Shown here: positions 1 to 5,625 of the stretch, in pieces | How the letters are laid out: each line of letters begins with the position of its first letter | Numbering within the stretch: the stretch's first letter is position 1 | NCBI GenBank assembly: GCA_934446135.1 | Contig: CAKSDT010000055.1 | Span: 1 to 12,126, forward strand | DNA from: an uncultured Clostridia bacterium | Lineage (GTDB): Bacteria > Bacillota > Clostridia > RGIG6154 | Direction of reading: 5' to 3' | Length of the DNA: 12,126 nucleotides | The notes under the pieces: model-generated | Databases searched by the model: none | Seen by the model: the letters and a program-made list of their open reading frames with translations, nothing else | Told to the model about the DNA's origin: nothing | Program-made: the position numbers and the translations under genes

Positions 1-396
1 CCTAAAATGTACTTTTTTGATACCGGTCTTGTTGCCTATCTTACAAGATATTCTTCTCCCGAGATTTTGGCAAACGGAGCAATAAACGGTGCAATACTTG
101 AAAATTATGTGGTGTCGGAAATCATTAAAACATACCATAATAACGCAAAGGAATGTCTTATGTGGTATTACCGCGATAAAAACAGTAACGAAATTGACCT
201 TGTTATAGAAAGTGACGGAGAACTCCACCCCATAGAAATAAAAAGGACGGCAAATCTCGGAACCGAACTTGTAAGACCGTTTAAACTTCTTGATAAAGCC
301 TCGCTCCCAAGGGGAAAAGGTGCAATTATCTGTATGAAAGAAACACTTTCGGCAGTGGATAGTGAAAATTATATAGTGCCTGTATGGATGATATAA
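1..396 (+). CDS. DUF4143-domain ATPase, C-terminal fragment (5' end outside window)
   Basis: The frame is open from base 1 and ends at TAA 394-396, so only the last 131 codons are present. Opening residues PKMYFFDTGLVAYL, then an 'ENYVVSEIIK' segment, 'YYRDKNSNEIDLVIE' and 'PIEIKRTA', match the C-terminal DUF4143 domain that follows an AAA+ ATPase domain in a large family of bacterial and archaeal proteins of uncertain role. The spaced Asp (EIDL) and ExK (EIK) resemble a PD-(D/E)XK nuclease-fold core, a resemblance rather than proof of cleavage. The ending 'VPVWMI' is ordinary for the family, so the 3' end looks intact. The ATPase half, the start and any operon partner are upstream. The Met at base 7 lies inside the domain and is not a credible start. 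A strong hairpin follows 4 nt after the stop. Confidence 0.85.
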   Translation, partial: PKMYFFDTGLVAYLTRYSSPEILANGAINGAILENYVVSEIIKTYHNNAKECLMWYYRDKNSNEIDLVIESDGELHPIEIKRTANLGTELVRPFKLLDKASLPRGKGAIICMKETLSAVDSENYIVPVWMI

Positions 397-400
397 AACA

Positions 401-427
401 GAGCCGGGAAATTTAATTTCCCGGCTC
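401..427. terminator. Perfect 12-bp hairpin between convergent genes
   Basis: GAGCCGGGAAAT (401-412) pairs perfectly with ATTTCCCGGCTC (416-427) around a 3-nt loop. It sits between the + strand ATPase fragment (stop 396) and the - strand XRE gene (stop 447). On the - strand the stem is followed by TGTTTTAT, a modest U-rich tail. On the + strand the following bases are not T-rich. It probably terminates the - strand transcript and may also protect the 3' end of the + strand one. Confidence 0.7.
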
Positions 428-446
428 AGGCTGTCGAAAAAGTCGG

Positions 447-689
447 TCAATCCTCAAGTCCTTCAAAAAAGTCGTCGTACGAACAATTGTAAATCTTTTT
501 TAATGCAATAATTATACCCGCCCGTATTTTGATATTCCCATTCTCATAGTTAGAATAAGTACTTCGGCTGACGGGATAACCGCTATACTTTAACTTTTCG
601 CATACTTTTTCCTGTGACAAATTATGTTTTAACCGCAATTTTCTTATATTCTTACCGATATTTTGGGTTCTTCTCACACATTTTTGCAT
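447..689 (-). CDS. Small XRE-family HTH regulator (80 aa)
   Basis: A one-domain helix-turn-helix protein. Residues 11-20 (IGKNIRKLRL), 25-34 (SQEKVCEKLK) and the recognition region 41-49 (SRSTYSNYE) follow the Cro/CI (XRE) pattern, and nothing remains outside the DNA-binding fold. The usual role is a sequence-specific repressor or activator; the target is unknown. I place the start at ATG 689-687 because GGTGAG (701-696) lies 6 nt upstream as a ribosome binding site. A TTG at 704 would add five residues but would itself encode that site. It lies 100 bp downstream of a paralogous small XRE gene on the same strand. The gap holds an imperfect palindrome (731-758) that either protein could bind. 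No strong -35/-10 pair was found just upstream, so co-transcription with the upstream gene is possible. Confidence 0.85.
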   Translation of the reverse strand: MQKCVRRTQNIGKNIRKLRLKHNLSQEKVCEKLKYSGYPVSRSTYSNYENGNIKIRAGIIIALKKIYNCSYDDFFEGLED

Positions 690-730
690 AATTAACTCAC
701 CCAAAATTTATTATACAGTACAGTTAATAA

Positions 731-758
731 AATATTGTCCGTGATATTGGTCAATATT
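731..758. promoter_or_regulatory. Imperfect palindrome, candidate XRE operator
   Basis: AATATTGTCC (731-740) and GGTCAATATT (749-758) form an inverted repeat with 9 of 10 positions matching and an 8-bp centre. It lies between the two small XRE genes, about 42 bp upstream of the ATG at 689. Its position and dyad symmetry fit an operator for a dimeric XRE protein. The assignment is inferred from symmetry and place only. Confidence 0.4.
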
Positions 759-789
759 CATTATAAAAGTATAAAATTTTGAGTTATTG

Positions 790-1014
790 TCAGTAAAGCA
801 AACTGTCAAAGTCAGTTTTCAGGATTTCTTTAATTAAAATAAGTTCATCGGCATAAATGTGGCGTTGACCTACTTCAATTTTTGCAAGACCGCTCCTTGT
901 AATATCACAACCCAAAGTCTGAAGTCTTGCAGACAACATCTCTTGAGTAATGTTCTGGGCTCTTCTTATTTTTCTTATGTTTTCGCCAATTCTTTTTTCA
1001 ACATCTTTATTCAT
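790..1014 (-). CDS. Small XRE-family HTH regulator (74 aa)
   Basis: A second stand-alone Cro/CI-type helix-turn-helix protein. Residues 9-18 (IGENIRKIRR), 23-32 (TQEMLSARLQ) and 39-47 (TRSGLAKIE) cover the first helices and the recognition helix, followed by 'GQRHIYADEL' and a final helix. Such roughly 70-residue proteins are common in Clostridia as repressors with no ligand domain. The ATG start at 1014 is supported by AAGGTGAT just upstream with a short spacer. It is clearly related to the downstream XRE gene (shared IGxNIRK and SRS/TRS blocks), so the pair may be an old duplication. The nearest upstream gene is the wall-operon deacetylase, whose stop is 153 bp away. That gap contains an exact direct repeat and a promoter-like sequence on the opposite strand. 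Confidence 0.87.
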   Translation of the reverse strand: MNKDVEKRIGENIRKIRRAQNITQEMLSARLQTLGCDITRSGLAKIEVGQRHIYADELILIKEILKTDFDSLLY

Positions 1015-1050
1015 ATTATCACCTTTTTTGCACTAATTTAAGATCAACTA

Positions 1051-1079
1051 TTGACACAATTATATATTGGTGATAAGAT
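1051..1079 (+). promoter_or_regulatory. Sigma-A-like promoter firing away from the XRE gene
   Basis: TTGACA (1051-1056), a 17-bp spacer and TAAGAT (1074-1079) form a good sigma-A promoter on the + strand. Transcription would start near 1086 and run into the 3' end of the oppositely oriented deacetylase gene. No + strand gene with a ribosome binding site follows. It could drive an antisense or small RNA, or be a chance match in AT-rich DNA. Confidence 0.4.
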
Positions 1080-1117
1080 GTAAATGCACTGATAAGGGTG
1101 CAAGGGGGTTTTATTTT

Positions 1118-1151
1118 TACCACACAACTTTTTTTGATACCACACAACTTT
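1118..1151. repeat. Exact 14-bp direct repeat, 20-bp period
   Basis: TACCACACAACTTT occurs at 1118-1131 and again at 1138-1151, an exact copy with a 20-bp period, close to two helical turns. It lies between the deacetylase stop (1168) and the XRE start (1014). Spacing of this kind is typical of tandem sites bound by a regulator on one DNA face. The binding protein is unknown; the adjacent XRE proteins are the obvious candidates. Confidence 0.5.
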
Positions 1152-1167
1152 ATATAAGGCTTTGGTT

Positions 1168-2052
1168 TTATTTACTTTGTTCAATTTTCTTGAAAAATTC
1201 CGAAGTAGAAAGACCTCCTTCACGGTTAAAGCGTTTTAAGTTCAAAAGTGATGCGGGGTCGCTTGAAACTGTGTTTAAACCCTCCTCGCATCCCAGGGTT
1301 ATAGGAAAACCAAGACTTTCTACAATGCTTTTCGATTCCTTGTCAACGGCACCGAAAGGATAAGTGTAGCAAATGGGTTCTTTTCCGGTCTTGGTTTTCA
1401 TAAGCTCCTGCATTTTTTGGGTGTCGTTTATTACAACTTCACGGTAGCGGTAGTCGTCCTCACCCTTTATTTTTAAAATTCCTTTTCTTTCGGAAAGTCC
1501 GTGCAGGTTGTAAGAATGGTTTGCATATTCAAAAACATCTGCCGACTCGTTCATAAGATTAAAAGTTATATGAGAATAAAGATTGCTTAAAATTGCGTCG
1601 GGTTTTGAATATTCTTCCGAAAACTCGCCGATTGCCGAAAGAACAGCCGTAAATCCGTATTTTTTCAAAAGCGGTGCGGCATATGTGTAATTGTTGTAGT
1701 ATCCGTCGTCAAAAGTTATCAAAACACATTTTTCGGGCAGCGGAGTTCCGTTTTTCTGAAATTCGATAAGGTCAGAAAGGGTAATGGAAGAATATCCGTT
1801 GTCTTTTAAATATTTAAAATCCTGCTCAAGACTTTTGGGAGATATAACATATTTTGATATTCGTGACGGATCGTCTATAACGCTGTGGTACATAATAATA
1901 GGAAATTTCGGGGAAGAAACAGCGTTTAAAGTTTCTCTTTTTCCGGAATTTATTGTTACAAATGCCGAGAAAAGTATCATTATCCCGAAAAATCCTGCCA
2001 ATCCTTTTATTAAAGTATCATTTTTCAATATATTCCTCATTATTGTTCTCAA
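1168..2052 (-). CDS. Membrane-anchored polysaccharide deacetylase (NodB domain)
   Basis: This 294-aa protein belongs to carbohydrate esterase family 4, which removes N-acetyl groups from wall polymers with a bound metal. A hydrophobic segment at residues 17-35 should anchor it in the membrane with the enzyme outside. 'IMYHSV' (53-58) opens the domain. TFDDG (113-117) supplies the catalytic base and metal Asp (D115, D116). HSYNLH (179-184) supplies the metal histidines. YPFG (231-234) is the third motif. The second motif has four residues between its histidines instead of the usual three. The start is TTG 2052, chosen because GTGAGGT (2067-2061) lies 8 nt upstream; the in-frame ATG at 2040 is 20 nt from that site. 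It overlaps the upstream M23 gene by 35 nt, so translation is probably coupled. In sporulation such enzymes can make muramic-delta-lactam, the mark recognised by cortex-lytic enzymes; that role here is inferred from the neighbours. Confidence 0.88.
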   Translation of the reverse strand: MRTIMRNILKNDTLIKGLAGFFGIMILFSAFVTINSGKRETLNAVSSPKFPIIMYHSVIDDPSRISKYVISPKSLEQDFKYLKDNGYSSITLSDLIEFQKNGTPLPEKCVLITFDDGYYNNYTYAAPLLKKYGFTAVLSAIGEFSEEYSKPDAILSNLYSHITFNLMNESADVFEYANHSYNLHGLSERKGILKIKGEDDYRYREVVINDTQKMQELMKTKTGKEPICYTYPFGAVDKESKSIVESLGFPITLGCEEGLNTVSSDPASLLNLKRFNREGGLSTSEFFKKIEQSK

Positions 2053-2974
2053 TTTTTGTTACCTCACTTTTGTTTTGCTCTGTAAACTCTACAATTTCGT
2101 AAATGTCAACCCATATTTCGTTGTCCGATTCTTTTTTTCCGCCGTCCGGAATAATCTGAAGTCCTAAATGCAGATGCGGAATGTTAACATTGTTTACATT
2201 TTCCTTGTCGGAATAACCCGTCATACCCATATAGCCTATAACCTCTCCGGCAAAAACCGAATCGCCTTTTTTAAGACCGGTTTTGTAAGGAAAATCTTTT
2301 CTTAAGTGAGCATAATACCAGTATCTTTTTTTGTCGTTGCTCCTTATCCCCATTCTCCAGCCTCCGTATCTGTTCCAACCGAGTTCCTCAACAACTCCGC
2401 CTTCCATGGCACAAATAGGCGTTCCCGTGTTTCCCATAAGGTCGTTTCCTTTGTGTGTTCTTGAAAAACCGTAGTTTCTTGTTTCCCCGAAGTCGCGGGA
2501 GTGGGTAAAATAAAAGCCTTTCGGAATGGGCGATGTCACCAATATTCCGTAATTTTTCCCTTTTTTGCCGGTAAATCCGCCCAAAACCAAATCGTAAACT
2601 TCTTTGTAATAGTTAAATGCTTTTGTTTCTTTGGGGTATCCCCCGTTCTCAATAAGGCTTGCACACTCGTTTATAAACGCTTGCTGCGGCTTTCCGCCTG
2701 ATTTTGCCGAAGAGTATGCAAGCAAAACCGTCATAGGTATCTTTCCCTCGGAATTTATGTCATATTCCGCTGCTTTTATTAAATTTTGACAGTCAGGGGT
2801 AAACTCTGCCCATTTTATAACGCTTTTTTGGGGCTCAGTTCCCTCACGGTGTATGATTTTAACATCGTTTTTTATATATTTGGGCGGTCTGTAAAATCTT
2901 ATAAAACAAAAACCTATTATAAGTGCCGTAAGCGTTAACACCGCAGATACCGCAAATACCTCATATTTCTTCAT
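2018..2974 (-). CDS. Membrane-anchored M23 (LytM-type) metallopeptidase
   Basis: A 318-aa zinc endopeptidase of the lysostaphin/LytM class, which cuts peptide crosslinks in peptidoglycan. Residues 7-27 form one membrane anchor, residues 28-140 a linker region without a recognised domain, and residues 145-295 the M23 domain. The metal ligands are visible as H174 and D178 (HKGND) and H269, with H267 of HLH and H223 of YAHL as the catalytic histidines, so the active site looks complete. 'GVVEELGWNRYGGWRMGIRS' and 'GYMGMTGYSDKEN' are typical of a conserved clostridial subgroup. The start ATG (2974) lies inside the last codons of the upstream gene, a 14-nt overlap. GAGG (2987-2984) in that gene's coding sequence serves as ribosome binding site 9 nt away. 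The acidic, Glu/Asn-rich tail after residue 295 overlaps the start of the deacetylase gene. Confidence 0.92.
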   Translation of the reverse strand: MKKYEVFAVSAVLTLTALIIGFCFIRFYRPPKYIKNDVKIIHREGTEPQKSVIKWAEFTPDCQNLIKAAEYDINSEGKIPMTVLLAYSSAKSGGKPQQAFINECASLIENGGYPKETKAFNYYKEVYDLVLGGFTGKKGKNYGILVTSPIPKGFYFTHSRDFGETRNYGFSRTHKGNDLMGNTGTPICAMEGGVVEELGWNRYGGWRMGIRSNDKKRYWYYAHLRKDFPYKTGLKKGDSVFAGEVIGYMGMTGYSDKENVNNVNIPHLHLGLQIIPDGGKKESDNEIWVDIYEIVEFTEQNKSEVTKIENNNEEYIEK

Positions 2975-4859
2975 TAATTAATGCCTCATAAATCTTTGTT
3001 ATTCCGTCCCAGGTTTCACGGGAAACTTCACCCGTTTCGGGAAGATGCAGAATTTTTTGCAGCAGTTTTATATTTTTGCAGAATGTTTCGTTTATTATAT
3101 AGGTAGGTTCCTGTATAACAACCTCCGAAATAATCTTTTTGAGTGCATTGAGCATAACCGTAACCATTGCAGTTTCGTCGTTTGCAGATGACGCAATAAA
3201 CGGAAGCATGTCGTACTTATAAGGCGAAGTTTTAAAAGGCGGAAACCTTTTTTGCAGTGCATATTCATAATACTGTGCTATTTTCTGCCACAGCGGAAAG
3301 TTTATAAATCCCGTAACAGGCACTTTTATAAGTTTCTGAAAAGAATCAACCGCCGATTTTGTAAGCGAACCGAATGCAGAAGTCGGCACAACCTTTATAA
3401 CCTCCGGATAAACATAAGAAATTTCACGAAGCATTATCTGAGCATTTTTAATGGGGGTGGTAATGGTTCTTCCAAGACTTTTAAGGTCGCCGTCGGTCAT
3501 ACCCTGTCTTAAAATATAGCCGGGGTACTGCGTTCTTGACGGATTTGAACAGTTCACAAAAACCGACGACTCCGCCGCAATTTTCCTTACTGTTTCTCTT
3601 CCGAGCAAACCGCTTTCCGAAATTCCGTACATTTTTTTTATTCTGTAAATGTTGTTTTTGGTGGCTGTTCCGATATATCCCGTCGGCGGGGCATATTCAA
3701 TGTCCTTTCTTATCTTTGAAACATTGTTAAGCATTTTCTGAATTTCGGTAACCGCCATAGCCCCCGACAAACTCTTGAATCCCTCAAATGTATAACCTTT
3801 TGTGTCAAGATAATTTGCAGAAGTTATGTAAACCGAATATATATTATCAAAAACATCAGCCGTAAGGTCATCGTTTTCAGGCAGACCGAAATACATCTGA
3901 AAGGCTTTCACCGCGTTTTTTGTTTCGTCCGAATATATACCGTTTATCTTAACTTCGGGGATTTCGTTGTAAAGTTGGGCAATTACCGACAGCATATACT
4001 GCAAGAACTTGATTTCTTGCGTTCCCGAAGACAAAATCGTGCCTTCGTCAAGGTCAATGCCCAAAGAATTAAGTTCCGAAAGTTTTCTTAAACCTGTGTA
4101 AAGATAAATTATTTTGTACCAGGTACGCCGTCCCACAATTCCGTCCTGCGTAAGTCCGAATATTCCCTGGAAAGTTTTTACGGAATTTTCGGTGTTTTCG
4201 TCAAAAACATAGTTTATGGGATTTATTTTCGGAATAAGCGGATAACTGTTTGAAATATTGTTTAAAGCAAATTGAATAATGTATACATCTGTTCCCTCGC
4301 TTCCGCGTCTTAAAGGCTCTCCGGGGTAGGATTCCGGGATGTCTGCAACCGGAACGTCTGTTACCAGAGTCAGATTATCGCCGTAATAATATGTTAAAAT
4401 GTCAAAAGGACCGTAACCCTGCTGAGCCAGATTTTCGCTTCCCCATTGGCTGAGTCCGTCACAGGTCGTTGTTGTTCCGTTGCAGAATTCCGCCAAAAGC
4501 GGTTCGATAGCTTCGGGTCTTTTTAAATAACTTGCAAAAATATCGTCAACTATTAAAGAAATGTTTTCAAAAATATTTCTTCCCTGCGAAAACGACTGGT
4601 CTATGGAAGTTGAAGATGTTATGTCGAAATCATACCCCCTTGAGCGGTAATATTCCACAAAAACTCTGTTTAAAGCAAAAGAAATCTGTGCATAAATATT
4701 CGCTCTCAGTGCCGACTCGCTCCATGTCGGATAAATTTCTCCCGACGCAACATTTTTTATGTAGTCGGGAAAAGGAACCGTTACATTGGGTGCCGACTCT
4801 TCGGGTCTTCCCAAATGCACCGTAATATTTTCGGGTATAACGGGAGTCCTGAGTGCCAT
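2961..4859 (-). CDS. SpoIID/SleC-like lytic transglycosylase with about five PG-binding repeats
   Basis: A 632-aa protein. Residues 10-166 match the SpoIID/SleC-type lytic transglycosylase domain, which cleaves the glycan strand between MurNAc and GlcNAc: 'DYIKNVASGEIYPTW' with E41 at the catalytic Glu position, 'SALRANIYAQISFALN', and 'GLSQWGSENLAQQGY'. C126 and C133 flank the GTTTT loop and recall the zinc-ligand cysteines of clostridial SpoIID. Helical repeats at about 184-258, 277-345, 360-430, 447-530 and 556-628 resemble PG_binding_1 domains ('AVKAFQMYFGL', 'TKSAVDSFQKLIKVPVTG'); the third to fifth are divergent. No signal peptide or membrane segment is visible, as in SleC-type enzymes that act in the spore. 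AAGGAGG (4874-4868) lies 8 nt before the ATG. The gene upstream resembles the SleC pre-region as a separate protein. C. perfringens SleC is about 440 aa, so the repeat region here is much longer. Confidence 0.85.
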   Translation of the reverse strand: MALRTPVIPENITVHLGRPEESAPNVTVPFPDYIKNVASGEIYPTWSESALRANIYAQISFALNRVFVEYYRSRGYDFDITSSTSIDQSFSQGRNIFENISLIVDDIFASYLKRPEAIEPLLAEFCNGTTTTCDGLSQWGSENLAQQGYGPFDILTYYYGDNLTLVTDVPVADIPESYPGEPLRRGSEGTDVYIIQFALNNISNSYPLIPKINPINYVFDENTENSVKTFQGIFGLTQDGIVGRRTWYKIIYLYTGLRKLSELNSLGIDLDEGTILSSGTQEIKFLQYMLSVIAQLYNEIPEVKINGIYSDETKNAVKAFQMYFGLPENDDLTADVFDNIYSVYITSANYLDTKGYTFEGFKSLSGAMAVTEIQKMLNNVSKIRKDIEYAPPTGYIGTATKNNIYRIKKMYGISESGLLGRETVRKIAAESSVFVNCSNPSRTQYPGYILRQGMTDGDLKSLGRTITTPIKNAQIMLREISYVYPEVIKVVPTSAFGSLTKSAVDSFQKLIKVPVTGFINFPLWQKIAQYYEYALQKRFPPFKTSPYKYDMLPFIASSANDETAMVTVMLNALKKIISEVVIQEPTYIINETFCKNIKLLQKILHLPETGEVSRETWDGITKIYEALINEEI

Positions 4860-4876
4860 AAGTTTTTCCTCCTTTT

Positions 4877-5251
4877 TTATATGTTAAACTGCGGTTTTGA
4901 TGTAAATTCCGTTCTTGTGCGTGTAAGTTCGGAATCTTCGGGAATAGGCATAAGTTCAGCATTTAATAGGCTTGTAACTCCCGAAAAAATCTGAACATTT
5001 GAAACAGTTTCGGGGTAAAATCCCTGTTTTACCACAGTAACCGTAAGTTCGGTATAGGGTTTGTCATATCCCGGAGTCAAAGACTCGCTTTTGTCCGGAG
5101 TGTCAAAAGAAAAACTGCCGGTCTGCCCCGCAGAGTCGGTAATGGCAAAATCGGTCAACTGTCCGCTTTTTTTTATAAAAACCTGAGAATCTCTCTGCGG
5201 AAAAAGCCCGTTTCCGCTGTAAACAAAAACTTTAAGATTTCCCTGCTGCAA
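4877..5251 (-). CDS. Small beta-rich protein like the SleC N-terminal pre-region
   Basis: A 124-aa protein with no signal peptide. 'GNLKVFVYSGNGLFPQRDSQVFI', 'DSAGQTGSFSFDTP', 'YTELTVTVVKQGFYPETVSNVQIFSGVTSLLNAELMPI' read as alternating beta strands of a carboxypeptidase-regulatory-like (transthyretin/Ig-type) fold. The same kind of segment occurs in clostridia at the N-terminus of, or beside, SleC-type cortex-lytic enzymes. Here it is the first gene of the operon and the transglycosylase ATG follows 17 nt after its stop. I infer that it chaperones, targets or restrains the transglycosylase. The start is TTG 5251, with GAGGGG (5267-5262) 10 nt upstream; no ATG fits. The Arg/Thr-rich tail after the domain (TRTRTEF) has no match I recognise. 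A sigma-G-like promoter lies about 110 bp upstream. Confidence 0.75.
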   Translation of the reverse strand: MQQGNLKVFVYSGNGLFPQRDSQVFIKKSGQLTDFAITDSAGQTGSFSFDTPDKSESLTPGYDKPYTELTVTVVKQGFYPETVSNVQIFSGVTSLLNAELMPIPEDSELTRTRTEFTSKPQFNI

Positions 5252-5326
5252 AATATCAACGCCCCTCTTTTTAAATCTTTTTTTTAATATTATGATTTTG
5301 TTTGGAAAATAATTACATAAAAATTA

Positions 5327-5355
5327 TAGACAAAGTGATTTTTTTGTTGTATAAT
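5327..5355 (+). promoter_or_regulatory. Second candidate sigma-A promoter upstream of the S-layer gene
   Basis: TAGACA (5327-5332), a 17-bp spacer and TATAAT (5350-5355) form a sigma-A-like site facing the S-layer gene, about 170 bp upstream of the main promoter. Its spacer and -10 lie next to the sigma-G-like -10 on the other strand, so the two could compete. Confidence 0.4.
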
Positions 5356-5359
5356 GTCG

Positions 5360-5388
5360 TAGAATGAATTAATAATGGTTTCGTATGC
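5360..5388 (-). promoter_or_regulatory. Sigma-G-like promoter for the wall operon
   Basis: Reading the - strand, GCATA (5388-5384), a 17-bp spacer and CATTCTA (5366-5360) fit the Bacillus forespore sigma-G pattern GHATR / CATNHTA (spacer about 17-18). Transcription would begin near 5353, leaving a leader of about 100 nt before the TTG at 5251. A match of this length can arise by chance in AT-rich DNA, but its place ahead of a cortex-type operon supports it. I saw no good sigma-A site in the right place on this strand. Confidence 0.4.
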
Positions 5389-5498
5389 CTTTCGCTTCGG
5401 AATTATTACATAAAAACGGTAAAAATTGCGGTAAATACGGCTATTTTACGGCCGCGTGGCAGTTATTTTACAATTATGTTACAAATAAGATTACTGTG

Positions 5499-5528
5499 TT
5501 GACATTTTTGCCGTCTTGACGATATAAT
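5499..5528 (+). promoter_or_regulatory. Strong sigma-A promoter of the S-layer gene
   Basis: TTGACA (5499-5504) and TATAAT (5523-5528) are both perfect consensus hexamers, 18 bp apart. Transcription should start near 5535, giving a leader of about 90 nt. This is the best promoter in the window and fits the high expression of an S-layer protein. Confidence 0.85.
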
Positions 5529-5530
5529 AA

Positions 5531-5620
5531 ACCCGTAGCAAGACGAGAGGGGGTTATCTCCCTCGGGTATCTTAGCGTATTATTAATTTATTTAATAAAA
5601 TATTTTATTAAGGAGGAGAT
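5531..5620 (+). promoter_or_regulatory. Structured 5' leader of the S-layer mRNA
   Basis: Two structures can form. ACCCG (5531-5535) can pair with CGGGT (5564-5568), enclosing GAGGG (5547-5551) facing CCCTC (5560-5564); the two helices share one base, so they are partly exclusive. Then TTAATAAAATATTTTATTAA (5592-5611) is a perfect 20-bp palindrome that ends on the first base of the AGGAGG ribosome binding site (5611-5616). Such leaders often stabilise abundant surface-protein mRNAs; the last one could also modulate ribosome access. Confidence 0.5.
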
Positions 5621-5625
5621 TTTCA

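Larger units (their letters stand above)
5252..5625. other. 374-bp divergent intergenic region
   Basis: This gene-free stretch separates the - strand wall operon from the + strand S-layer gene. It holds, left to right, the operon's leader, two promoter-like sites facing opposite ways and overlapping at 5327-5388, an imperfect hairpin (GCGG near 5428, CCGC near 5452, with GTAAAT/ATTTTAC inside), the main S-layer promoter and the structured S-layer leader. No small gene with a ribosome binding site was found. Confidence 0.7.

Noticed and set aside
690..704. TTG start for the 80-aa XRE protein
   Set aside because: The codons it would add contain the GGTGAG ribosome binding site of the better ATG at 689.
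731..758. Attachment site or replication origin
   Set aside because: No integrase, recombinase, DnaA-box cluster or replication gene is present in the window.
1067..1363. 98-aa open frame on the + strand after the promoter at 1051-1079
   Set aside because: No ribosome binding site, a low-complexity Phe/Tyr-rich start, and most of it is antisense to the conserved end of the deacetylase.
4630..4962. 110-aa open frame on the - strand
   Set aside because: It overlaps the transglycosylase N-terminus and the end of the small upstream gene in another frame; it has no family resemblance, while both overlapped genes have clear domains or ribosome binding sites.
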